Part shown: piece by piece, positions 1-6,520 of the stretch
Position numbering within the stretch: position 1 is the stretch's first letter
How the letters are laid out: every line of letters begins with the position of its first letter
Source: an uncultured Anaerolineae bacterium
Lineage (GTDB): Bacteria > Chloroflexota > Anaerolineae > Anaerolineales > UBA11858
Assembly: GCA_937893815.1 (NCBI GenBank)
Contig: CALCSH010000409.1
Location: forward strand, 1-8,345
Direction of reading: 5' to 3'
Length of the DNA: 8,345 nucleotides
The notes under the pieces: model-generated
What the model was told of the DNA's origin: nothing
What the model saw: only the letters and a program-made list of their open reading frames with translations
Databases searched by the model: none
Program-made: the position numbers and the translations under genes

Positions 1-1364
1 AGCAGATCTTCGAGTTCTTCCCTGCTAAGATAGCCTTTTTCGAGCACAATCTCATAAACCGAACCGTTAGTCTCCAGAGCCTGGCGGGCGATTTCGCTGG
101 CTTTTTCGTAGCCCAATACCGGATTCAAAGCCGTGACCAGACCAATGCTATTTTCAACGTATTGGCGACAAACCTCGCGGTTGGCGGTGATGCCGCGGAT
201 GGCGCGTTCTCCCAGGGTGTGGCAGGCGCGCTCAAGCATATCAATCGAGGTGAACAGATTGTAGGCGATCAACGGCTCCATCACGTTAAGTTCGAGCTGA
301 CCGGCTTCGGCGGCCATGGTCACGGCCATATCGTTGCCAATCACCTGAAAAGCCACCTGATTAACCACCTCGGGGATGATCGGGTTGACCTTGCCGGGCA
401 TAATGGAAGAACCGGGGGCCATACGCGGCAAATTGATCTCATTCAGTCCGGCACGCGGCCCGGAGGCCATCAGGCGCAAGTCATTACAAATTTTGGAGAG
501 TTTGACTGCCACGCGCTTGAGCACACCCGAAAGCTGTACATAGGCGCCGGTGTCTTGCGTGGCTTCCACCAGATTGGAAGATTTGCTCACCGGGATGCCG
601 GTTAGTTCGCGCAATTTTTGCGTCACCAGGGCCGCATATTGAGGATGCGCGTTCAGTCCCGTACCGATAGCGGTAGCCCCCATATTGATCTCGCGTATGA
701 GCGATTGCGCTTCGTGAACGCGTTGAATATCCTCGCCAATCATCACAGCATAGGCATCAAATTCTTGGCCCAGGGTCATCGGAACAGCATCCTGCAACTG
801 GGTGCGCCCCATTTTGATCACATCAGAAAATTCAGCCCCTCTTTCAGCGAACAGCCCTTGCAATTCCGTCATGCGGCTCATGAGCAGTTCTAGCTTCATA
901 TGCAAGGCCAGACGCAGGGCTGTGGGGTAAACATCGTTTGTGGACTGCGACATATTGACGTGATTATTGGGATGCACGCGGTCATATGTGCCTCGCTCGC
1001 CGCCCAGCATCTCATTGGCGAGATTGGCAATCACTTCGTTGGCGTTCATGTTGGTGGATGTGCCCGCACCGCCCTGGATGCAATCCACAACAAATTCACC
1101 ATGATATTCCCCGGCCAAAATTTTGTCGCTGGCGACCACAATTACCGCGGCGATTTCATCCTCCAGCAAACCAAGTTTCTGGTTACTCAGCGCAGCGGCT
1201 TTTTTGACATACGCCAGAGCGTTGATAAATTGCGAATAGTGTGAAATCGGGATAAGTGTGATGGCGAAGTTTTCCAAGGCGCGCTGGGTTTGGACACCAA
1301 AATAACGCTCGGCAGGCACTTCCTTATCACCAAGCAGGTCGTGTTCAATTCGGGCAGGGGTCAT
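1..1364 (-). CDS. aspA: Aspartate ammonia-lyase (aspartase), 3' end cut by window edge
   Basis: Reversible deamination of L-aspartate to fumarate and ammonia; cytoplasmic homotetramer of the aspartase/fumarase superfamily. The frame is open from ATG at 1364 to the left edge (454 codons), with roughly 15-25 C-terminal residues missing compared with usual aspartases. Visible landmarks: N-terminal EVPAERYFGVQTQRALENF; the substrate-binding GTSTNMNANEV (T102, S103, T104, N105); GRTQLQDAVPMTLGQEF (T188, Q189); and the superfamily signature GSSIMPGKVN at residues 318-327, whose first serine (S319) aligns with the catalytic base. GRTQ rather than GRTH, together with the N-terminal motif, favours aspartase over class II fumarase. 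The ATG overlaps the stop of the upstream solute-binding protein gene as ATGA (4 nt), and no Shine-Dalgarno is evident, so translation is probably coupled. In context it could consume aspartate released by the peptidases upstream (inference). Confidence 0.95.
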   Translation of the reverse strand, partial: MTPARIEHDLLGDKEVPAERYFGVQTQRALENFAITLIPISHYSQFINALAYVKKAAALSNQKLGLLEDEIAAVIVVASDKILAGEYHGEFVVDCIQGGAGTSTNMNANEVIANLANEMLGGERGTYDRVHPNNHVNMSQSTNDVYPTALRLALHMKLELLMSRMTELQGLFAERGAEFSDVIKMGRTQLQDAVPMTLGQEFDAYAVMIGEDIQRVHEAQSLIREINMGATAIGTGLNAHPQYAALVTQKLRELTGIPVSKSSNLVEATQDTGAYVQLSGVLKRVAVKLSKICNDLRLMASGPRAGLNEINLPRMAPGSSIMPGKVNPIIPEVVNQVAFQVIGNDMAVTMAAEAGQLELNVMEPLIAYNLFTSIDMLERACHTLGERAIRGITANREVCRQYVENSIGLVTALNPVLGYEKASEIARQALETNGSVYEIVLEKGYLSREELEDL

Positions 1365-2716
1365 GGAGTGAGTAACATATCGACAGCACTTTGAGCGGCG
1401 GTAGCAGGATCAGTTTGTTCTTTGAGCACGTTGATTGTGCTGCTGCTGAGGGCCGGGCTGAGGGCGCTAAGAATTTCATTGGCGGGAATCAACTGCGCTG
1501 ACTGTGAAACCTGAATCAGCAAATTGCGCTGGGGATTATTCTCCCAAGAACTCAACGCGCTGGGGCGCGGCGGCAAGTATCCAGCCGCGGCATCCCACTC
1601 CGCCAGAAATTGTGCCGTAGTAAGGAATTCAGCCAGTTCGGCGGCCAGCTTCTGGCGTTGTGGATCGGAGCTGGATAGCGCCCAGGCCCAGCCGGTACCG
1701 GTGGTAAAAGGAATGCTGGTGGTAGTGGGAATTCCGGCCAGGGTGGAATCTTCCAAGGGGGACTGCAGGTAGCGCGCCGCCCAGGTGATGATCATATTGG
1801 CCTGCTGCTCTTGATAGGCACTCCATAGCTGATCCTGGGTTTCATATTGCGTGAGCGAGAAGGGGAAATAACCGCTGCGGCTGCCCTGCGAGAAGAAGGT
1901 CAGCACTTCACTGAGCGGAGTCAGTTCTAATGTGGGGCGCCCATCGGCATCGGTAATCTGCCCTCCGGAGGCGCGGTAGAGTGTCAGGGCAAACAAGGCC
2001 TCGGGCGACGCTGCCGCAAAGGCCAGCGGCTCGGCAAGTTCCGCCAGCGCAGTCCAATTGGCGGGCGGTGACTCAATAATTTCAGGCCGGTAGACCATTA
2101 GTAGGGCATCACCGGCAAAGGGAATGCCAAAAACGCTATTCTGAATATGCGAAAACTGACGGGCATATTCATACCAATCGGGGTCGTCCATCACGGCCGT
2201 CAAGCCATCAAAGGGATGCAGCAAGCCATCTGCGGTAGCGCTTTGCAAAGTTTTGTAAGGCAAAGCCACCAGATCGGGCAAAGCCAGGGGGGCAGCGGCG
2301 TTTGCCGTGCGCAGCGTGTCGGCGATACCGCCCGGCCCTTCTACATCTTTAACGCGTGTTTCAATAATCACGCCAGAACGGCGAGAAGTGAATTCTTTCA
2401 AACGGTCGGCCAATAATTGACCGGCTGCGGAATCGCCCTGGGGATCGAATTTCGGGGGAATCCACAGGTTGAGGATTATCGGCCCGGCGGGAATTTCCTC
2501 CGTGGGGATCGTGGGCAACGGACTCGGCTGTGGGGTGGGTGCTGGCTGCGGGGTGAGGGTTTCCACCCCTGGAGTCGCGGGCGAACATCCTGCCAGGGCG
2601 AAGATCAACCCCAAGGTCAGGAAAACCCCAATTGCCGTAGAGATCACAAAGTCCACAGAGAAATTTTTAAAATCTCTGCGCGCACTGTGGCTTTTTTTCA
2701 TCGGATAAATCGTCAT
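1361..2716 (-). CDS. ABC transporter solute-binding lipoprotein (family 1, sugar-type fold)
   Basis: 451 residues. The N-terminus is basic, followed by a hydrophobic stretch (about 24-42) and a lipobox ALAGC with the lipidated cysteine at C44, so the mature protein should be anchored outside the cytoplasmic membrane. A Pro/Thr/Gln linker (about 45-77) leads into an extracellular solute-binding domain (about 80-440). Features typical of family 1 binding proteins are FGIPFAGDALLMVYRPEI, NMIITWAARYL and, near the C-terminus, GTGWAWALS with AAELAEFLTTAQFLAEW. The ligand cannot be read from sequence: the fold suggests sugars or similar polar solutes, the neighbouring peptidases suggest peptides or amino acids. 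No permease or ATPase partner for it lies in the window. The first ATG shares its A with the stop of the upstream peptidase (TAATG), which supports this start; a second Met at residue 6 (MKKSHSARR) is an alternative. The stop overlaps the aspA start. Confidence 0.88.
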   Translation of the reverse strand: MTIYPMKKSHSARRDFKNFSVDFVISTAIGVFLTLGLIFALAGCSPATPGVETLTPQPAPTPQPSPLPTIPTEEIPAGPIILNLWIPPKFDPQGDSAAGQLLADRLKEFTSRRSGVIIETRVKDVEGPGGIADTLRTANAAAPLALPDLVALPYKTLQSATADGLLHPFDGLTAVMDDPDWYEYARQFSHIQNSVFGIPFAGDALLMVYRPEIIESPPANWTALAELAEPLAFAAASPEALFALTLYRASGGQITDADGRPTLELTPLSEVLTFFSQGSRSGYFPFSLTQYETQDQLWSAYQEQQANMIITWAARYLQSPLEDSTLAGIPTTTSIPFTTGTGWAWALSSSDPQRQKLAAELAEFLTTAQFLAEWDAAAGYLPPRPSALSSWENNPQRNLLIQVSQSAQLIPANEILSALSPALSSSTINVLKEQTDPATAAQSAVDMLLTP

Positions 2717-3717
2717 TAAAGCTCTATTGAGTTTTGCAACAGACCCAGTAACAGACGCAGGGCATTTTCGACATCGCCCAGATCGATCATCTCAGAGGGG
2801 CTGTGTACATAGCGACAAGGGATCGAGATGCAGCCCGCCGGAACGCCAGCACGAGAGAGTTGAATGGCACGCGCATCTGTGCTGCCGCGTTCGAGTACTT
2901 CAAGCTGGTAAGGGATTTCGTCGGCCTGGGCGCGCTCCACCATCCAGTTGACCACGCGCGGGTCGGCGATCATGCCCGAGTCTTTGACTTTGATTGCCGG
3001 ACCTTTCCCCAGACTGACCTCCATTGTGATGCTCTTAGGAGTATCGCCAGTGCGAGTAACATCCACAGCCAATCCCAAATCAGGTTCAATCCCAAAGGCC
3101 GCCGTGGCCGCGCCGCGTATGCCAACCTCTTCCTGCACGCTGAAGACAAAATATATTTCGTGCGGGCTATTCTGAAGTCGTTGCAGTGCGGTGATCAGCA
3201 AAGCCACGCTAACGCGGTCGTCCATTGCTTTGGATACCAGGCGCTCACCCATTTCGCTGAAGGCGCGCTCGAAAACGGCCACATCGCCAACTTGCACCGG
3301 GCAATCGGCGCGGCTACTGGCGCCTACGTCAATGAACATTTCGTTGATGGGTGGTACATGCTGCAGATTGGTGATTTTTTCGGTGTCGATCACACCTGCT
3401 GCACCATTCAGAAAACGCACACGCCCGGCAGGAGAATATCGCGGGTAAACGCCGCCCAGATTGCTGAAGCGTATAAAACCGTTCTCGTCAATATGGGTGA
3501 CAATAACGCCAATTTCATCCATATGCGCCGAGAGCATGATGCGTTTTCCCGATGGGGTCGCTGCCGAAGACGCCTTACGAGCGATCAGATTGCCCAGCGC
3601 ATCCACGCGAATTTCGTCGGCATAGGTTTCAATTTCAGCGCGCACCGCTACGCGAATTTCATTTTCATATCCCGATGGGCCTGGGATTTGGGTTAATGCT
3701 TGGATGAGGCTTTTCAT
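2716..3717 (-). CDS. M42 family metalloaminopeptidase, third of three tandem copies
   Basis: 333 residues from the chosen start. M42 enzymes are di-metal aminopeptidases that usually assemble into dodecameric tetrahedral (TET) particles and trim N-terminal residues from short peptides in the cytoplasm; family members are often misannotated as endoglucanase. Expected ligands and catalytic residues are all present: H65 in SAHMDEIG, D166 in KAMDDRVS, the E196-E197 pair in VQEEVGIRGA (general base and ligand), D219 in AVDVT, and H305 in RYVHSPSE. GSTDARAI (279-286) matches the family's GTDA loop. The frame stays open for 33 codons upstream to 3816, but that extension reads through a repeat and into the preceding gene. 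ATG at 3717 has GGAG five nt ahead and gives the normal family length, so I place the start there. Its stop overlaps the lipoprotein start by one base. Exact substrate preference is unknown. Confidence 0.93.
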   Translation of the reverse strand: MKSLIQALTQIPGPSGYENEIRVAVRAEIETYADEIRVDALGNLIARKASSAATPSGKRIMLSAHMDEIGVIVTHIDENGFIRFSNLGGVYPRYSPAGRVRFLNGAAGVIDTEKITNLQHVPPINEMFIDVGASSRADCPVQVGDVAVFERAFSEMGERLVSKAMDDRVSVALLITALQRLQNSPHEIYFVFSVQEEVGIRGAATAAFGIEPDLGLAVDVTRTGDTPKSITMEVSLGKGPAIKVKDSGMIADPRVVNWMVERAQADEIPYQLEVLERGSTDARAIQLSRAGVPAGCISIPCRYVHSPSEMIDLGDVENALRLLLGLLQNSIEL

Positions 3718-3722
3718 ATAAA

Positions 3723-3726
3723 CTCC
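3723..3726 (-). promoter_or_regulatory. Ribosome binding site deciding the start of the third M42 gene
   Basis: GGAG on the minus strand, five nt before ATG 3717. It is the clearest Shine-Dalgarno inside the peptidase gene run and argues against the upstream in-frame start at 3816. Confidence 0.7.
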
Positions 3727-3746
3727 AAAAAATACGTACGCTGATT

Positions 3747-3778
3747 GACAGGTTTGAAGGTTCGCAAGTTGGCAAGTT
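3747..3778. repeat. Degenerate 8-bp tandem repeat, four units
   Basis: On the plus strand the units are gacaggtt, tgaaggtt, cgcaagtt and ggcaagtt, followed by gc. Each contains a heptamer close to gcaagtt/gaaggtt plus one extra base. The tract fills much of the 78-nt spacer between the second and third M42 genes. It uses the same heptamer family as the tract at 4850-4875, but with an 8-bp period instead of 7. Read on the minus strand in the upstream-extended peptidase frame it would encode QLANLQTC-like residues, which I regard as spurious. Confidence 0.7.
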
Positions 3779-3796
3779 GCATAATTTGCCCACGTT

Positions 3797-4840
3797 TTAT
3801 CCTGCCAATGTTTCAACGTTCAAATTCTCAAGGGCCTTGTGCAATAAGTTGACCGTATTCTCCCAATCGCTGATTCGGCAAATCGCCGCTGCAGTATGGA
3901 TGTAACGCGTCGGAATGGAAACCGATACGCTGGGAATTCCGGCCCGCTGGCGGTGGATGGCTCCGGCATCGGTGCCGCCCCCGCCGGGTTGGCGAATCTG
4001 GTAGGGGATGCTCTCGGCTTTGGCAGTGGCGCACAGGTGGGCGATCAGCCGCGGATGCGAAAGTGTAGCCGCATCGGCCACGTAGATCGCCGGGCCAGCA
4101 CCCAACCGCGTGTTATAGCGGGTATTTTCTTCGCCATCCCAGGCGGGCAAATCATTGGCCGGGGTGCTGTCTAAGACAATTGCCAGATCAGGATCGAAAG
4201 CATAGGCTGCCACGCCTGCGCCGCGCAAGCCAACTTCTTCTTGCACGGTGAAAGCGGCCAGCAGATCAATATTGGGCGGCGTTTTTTTTAGCAAGGCAAT
4301 CAAATTCGTCACGCCAATCCGATCATCGATGGCCTTCGCGCGGAGGCTCTCGCCGATGCGCTCGAAACGGGTGGCAAAGGTCGCTCGATCGCCAGGTTTG
4401 GCGTTCGACCCATTACTCGTGCCAATATCAATGCGCAGCGAGTCGATCGGGATGCTTTTCTTGCGTTCGCTGACCGTGGTCAGGTGAATCGGTTTGGCAC
4501 CAATCACGCCAGGGATTTCGTCTGCGCCTACAAGCACCGGTTTCCCGACCAATTGGCGCTCATCCAGGCCGCCGACGGTTTCGAAACGAAACAGGCCGTC
4601 ACCGTCATCGCCGGTGAGCATAAAACCAACTTCGTCCATATGGGCGGCGACCATCACTCGCAGGCGCGGTGCGGGACCTGTGCCAAGTTTCGTCACCAGC
4701 ACATTCCCCATAGCATCGGTGCGAATTTCGTCGGCGTAGCCTTCGATTTCCGCCAGCACGATTTGGCGCACGGCTTCTTCGTCACCCGATACTGCGCAGG
4801 CGTTGGTCAATTTTTTAAGGAGTTCCAGGTCAATTTCCAT
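3797..4840 (-). CDS. M42 family metalloaminopeptidase, second of three tandem copies
   Basis: 347 residues. Likely cytoplasmic di-metal aminopeptidase of the TET type, removing N-terminal residues from peptides. Metal and catalytic residues are intact: H67 in AAHMDEVG, D172 in KAIDDRIG, E201-E202 in VQEEVGLRGA, D224 in VLDST, and H315 in RYIHT. The GGTDAGAI loop is at about 288-295. One oddity: after the last metal-binding His, the usual HSPxE/HTPxE pattern is replaced by HTAAAI, so both the Pro and the Glu kept by the two neighbours are lost here. The start ATG lies four nt after the stop of the upstream M42 gene and has no clear Shine-Dalgarno, which suggests coupled translation. It is only moderately similar to the other two copies, so these are old paralogues rather than a fresh duplication. 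The residue preferred for cleavage is not known. Confidence 0.93.
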   Translation of the reverse strand: MEIDLELLKKLTNACAVSGDEEAVRQIVLAEIEGYADEIRTDAMGNVLVTKLGTGPAPRLRVMVAAHMDEVGFMLTGDDGDGLFRFETVGGLDERQLVGKPVLVGADEIPGVIGAKPIHLTTVSERKKSIPIDSLRIDIGTSNGSNAKPGDRATFATRFERIGESLRAKAIDDRIGVTNLIALLKKTPPNIDLLAAFTVQEEVGLRGAGVAAYAFDPDLAIVLDSTPANDLPAWDGEENTRYNTRLGAGPAIYVADAATLSHPRLIAHLCATAKAESIPYQIRQPGGGGTDAGAIHRQRAGIPSVSVSIPTRYIHTAAAICRISDWENTVNLLHKALENLNVETLAG

Positions 4841-4844
4841 GTGA

Positions 4845-5918
4845 TTATTCAGTTGCAGGTTGCAAGTTGAAGGTTAAATGTTCCATGAAGTCCGCTTCCA
4901 ACGAGGTGACGAAATCGGCCAGCAAGCGCCCGGTACGCTGAATATCTTTGAGCGAGATGACTTCCACCGGGGTGTGCATATACCGCAGCGGGATGCTGAT
5001 CACCATGGTGGGGATGCCTTCACGGGCAATTTGCAGAGCGTAAGCATCTGTACCCGAATGGCGCGGTGAAGGCTCAATTTGGTAGGGGATTTCGAGATCG
5101 TCGGCAACTTTTTTGATGGCTTCGTGCACCCCGGGGTGGATATTCGGACCCCAGCCGAGGGTGATACCTTTACCCAGAGGGAAAGCCTTGTGCTTGGGGG
5201 TATCCGGGCCTTGCGCCCAGGTCACATCAATCGCAATCGCAAGCTGCGGGCGCAATTGGTAGGCCGAAGTCCGTGCACCGGCGAAAGTCTCTTCTTCTTG
5301 CACGCTAGCAACAGCCCACACATCCCAGGCATGGATGCGCTTTTGAAGCATCTCCAGGCAATGTGTCAGCGCGGCGACTGAAGCGCGGTTATCGAGCGAA
5401 TGCCCGGCGAGCAGGTCGCTGCCCATCTCGATGGGCGGCTGGGCGAACGAGATCAGATCACCTACGCGCACTTGGGCAGCCACTTCTTCGGGGTGCAGGC
5501 CGGTATCGACGAGTAGATATTCTAAGGGAACCGGGTTACTTTTCGTCTCGGGGGGCAGGAGATGCGCTGGAGGCTGGACAATCACACCTGGCAGTGGCAG
5601 GCGTCCATGCACAGTGACGATTTGGCCCGGTAAAACGCGGTGATCGAGTCCCCCAACCTCACTGAGATGGAGAAAACCATCCACGATCTGCGTTACCATC
5701 AGGCCGATGGCATCCATGTGTGTCGCCAGCAAAATGGCAGGGCGCGGTTCGGGGGCGCGGCCGCGTTTCAGGGCGTGCAGGCTGCCCAAATTGCTGGTAT
5801 GCAGCTCATCGACAATCGGTAGCCAACGCTGCGAAATTTTTTCGCGAGCCGGGCCTTCATAGCCGGAGAGACCTGGTTCGCTAATCAGTGTTTTAAGAAA
5901 ATCAGAAAGTTCACTCAT
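4845..5918 (-). CDS. M42 family metalloaminopeptidase, first of three tandem copies, divergent
   Basis: 357 residues, first of the three peptidase genes. The family core is present: H67 in ATHMDAIG, D176 in HSLDNRAS, E208-E209 in SVQEEETFAGA, D231 in AIDVT, and H315 in RYMHTPVE, with SGTDAYAL at about 288-295. All five metal ligands and the catalytic Glu are kept, so activity is expected. It differs from the neighbours in two conserved places: the DDR motif is DNR (N177), and the QEEVGLRGA motif reads QEEETFAGA. The last residues (NLQPATE) are encoded by a heptamer repeat tract, so the tail is probably a recent, non-conserved addition. The ATG sits three nt after the stop of the Pro/Thr-rich gene with no Shine-Dalgarno visible, implying coupled translation. 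Together with the next two genes it could form mixed TET particles (inference). Confidence 0.92.
   Translation of the reverse strand: MSELSDFLKTLISEPGLSGYEGPAREKISQRWLPIVDELHTSNLGSLHALKRGRAPEPRPAILLATHMDAIGLMVTQIVDGFLHLSEVGGLDHRVLPGQIVTVHGRLPLPGVIVQPPAHLLPPETKSNPVPLEYLLVDTGLHPEEVAAQVRVGDLISFAQPPIEMGSDLLAGHSLDNRASVAALTHCLEMLQKRIHAWDVWAVASVQEEETFAGARTSAYQLRPQLAIAIDVTWAQGPDTPKHKAFPLGKGITLGWGPNIHPGVHEAIKKVADDLEIPYQIEPSPRHSGTDAYALQIAREGIPTMVISIPLRYMHTPVEVISLKDIQRTGRLLADFVTSLEADFMEHLTFNLQPATE
4850..4875. repeat. 7-bp tandem repeat at an M42 gene boundary, partly coding
   Basis: Plus-strand units are gcaggtt (4855-4861), gcaagtt (4862-4868) and gaaggtt (4869-4875), with a partial cagtt at 4850-4854. 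On the minus strand it encodes the final residues of the first M42 peptidase (about TFNLQPATE). Similar heptamers with an 8-bp period occur at the next gene boundary (3747-3778). Confidence 0.75.
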
Positions 5919-5921
5919 AAA

Positions 5922-6398
5922 TCAGGGGGTGGTGGTAGGCAGCGACAGCGTAGGCGTGGCTGTTATGGGAACCAGGGTTGGGATGGGAGTAGCCGTTGCG
6001 GCAGGTACGAGTGTGAATGTCAGTGTAGGCGTGATCGTGGGAGGAAGCGTTGCCGTGTTACTGGGAACTAAAGTCCAGGTGAAGGTGAGCGTGGGCGGCA
6101 AGGTTTGCGTAGAAGTTGGGCTGGGTGTGATGGTTGGCGTCAGCGTCAGCGTGGGGGTTCCGGATGGTGGCAACGGCGTTAACGTGGGGTAAGGCGTTAG
6201 TGTGGGGTATGGCGACGCCGATTGGGACGGCTGAGTTTCGGTGAGGGGTGGGGTGATGCTGGCAGTGGGGTCGGTTTTGCTGTTGATGGGCAGCCCGGCC
6301 GTAATCAAACCGGCGCAATAACAGGGCAGCGTAGCCACAATCACGCTGATGAGAATAACGCGCAAGCGCGCCCGAGGGTGTGGTTTTTTCCCAATCAT
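5922..6398 (-). CDS. Pro/Thr-rich low-complexity protein with N-terminal membrane segment
   Basis: 158 residues, no recognised catalytic domain. A basic N-terminus (KKPHPRARLR) is followed by a hydrophobic segment (about 14-36, including C26 and C28), which could be a signal peptide or a membrane anchor; C26 is preceded by Pro, so a standard lipobox is not convincing. The rest is mostly Thr, Pro, Ser, Leu and Val, including a PYPTLT repeat. After E54 there is not one charged residue through the C-terminus (104 residues). Such stalk or linker-like proteins are common in Chloroflexota. Pro/Thr-rich regions of this sort are often extracellular spacers and possible glycosylation sites. The ATG at 6398 follows GAAAGG by only two nt, which is tight, so the start is less certain. 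It is the first gene of the peptidase run, three nt before the first M42 gene. The function is unknown. Confidence 0.72.
   Translation of the reverse strand: MIGKKPHPRARLRVILISVIVATLPCYCAGLITAGLPINSKTDPTASITPPLTETQPSQSASPYPTLTPYPTLTPLPPSGTPTLTLTPTITPSPTSTQTLPPTLTFTWTLVPSNTATLPPTITPTLTFTLVPAATATPIPTLVPITATPTLSLPTTTP
6175..6210. repeat. 18-bp direct tandem repeat, two units, inside the Pro/Thr-rich gene
   Basis: Units ggcgttaacgtggggtaa (6175-6192) and ggcgttagtgtggggtat (6193-6210) differ at a few positions. They encode the repeated six-residue PYPTLT unit and suggest growth of the Thr/Pro tract by in-frame duplication. Confidence 0.75.
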
Positions 6399-6411
6399 TG
6401 CCTTTCAATAG

Positions 6412-6440
6412 ATGATAACACCAGCCCTAATGAGAAGCAA
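6412..6440 (-). promoter_or_regulatory. Possible sigma-70-type promoter for the peptidase gene run
   Basis: On the minus strand, TTGCTT (6440-6435) and TATCAT (6417-6412) are separated by 17 nt, and the -10 box carries an extended TGT just upstream. The -10 matches the consensus at five of six positions, the -35 only at three. The predicted start of transcription would be near 6405, leaving a leader of about seven nt before ATG 6398. That is very short and lowers confidence. Confidence 0.3.
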
Positions 6441-6450
6441 GGAAGGCATT

Positions 6451-6468
6451 GCCGCCAAGTGTGGCGGC
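6451..6468 (-). terminator. GC-rich hairpin downstream of arsC, weak terminator candidate
   Basis: GCCGCC and GGCGGC form a perfect six-bp stem with a six-nt loop, about 50 nt after the arsC stop. The T-run on this strand (6484-6478) lies before the hairpin rather than after it, so this is not a standard intrinsic terminator. It may still mark the end of the phosphate operon or affect mRNA stability. The rest of the 122-nt gap 6399-6520 shows only the promoter candidate. Confidence 0.25.
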
Positions 6469-6520
6469 GAAGAGGGCAAAAAAACACCGGCTATTTTTGC
6501 GGCGGGAATTGATCGTACGG

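Noticed and set aside
162..1244. Series of plus-strand open frames at the left end
   Set aside because: They are antisense to aspA, whose minus-strand translation is continuous and carries every aspartase motif.
2803..3696. Long plus-strand open frame of about 297 codons opposite the third M42 gene
   Set aside because: It lies wholly antisense to a gene with intact M42 catalytic motifs, has no recognisable domain, and similar antisense openness appears over other genes here.
3718..3816. 33-residue N-terminal extension of the third M42 peptidase
   Set aside because: It reads through the 8-bp repeat and into the previous gene, is not M42-like, and the GGAG before ATG 3717 supports the shorter form.
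5929..6192. Plus-strand Val/Gly-rich frame opposite the Pro/Thr-rich gene
   Set aside because: A repetitive Thr/Pro coding strand automatically gives a Val/Gly-rich antisense frame; no start signal or signal peptide supports it.
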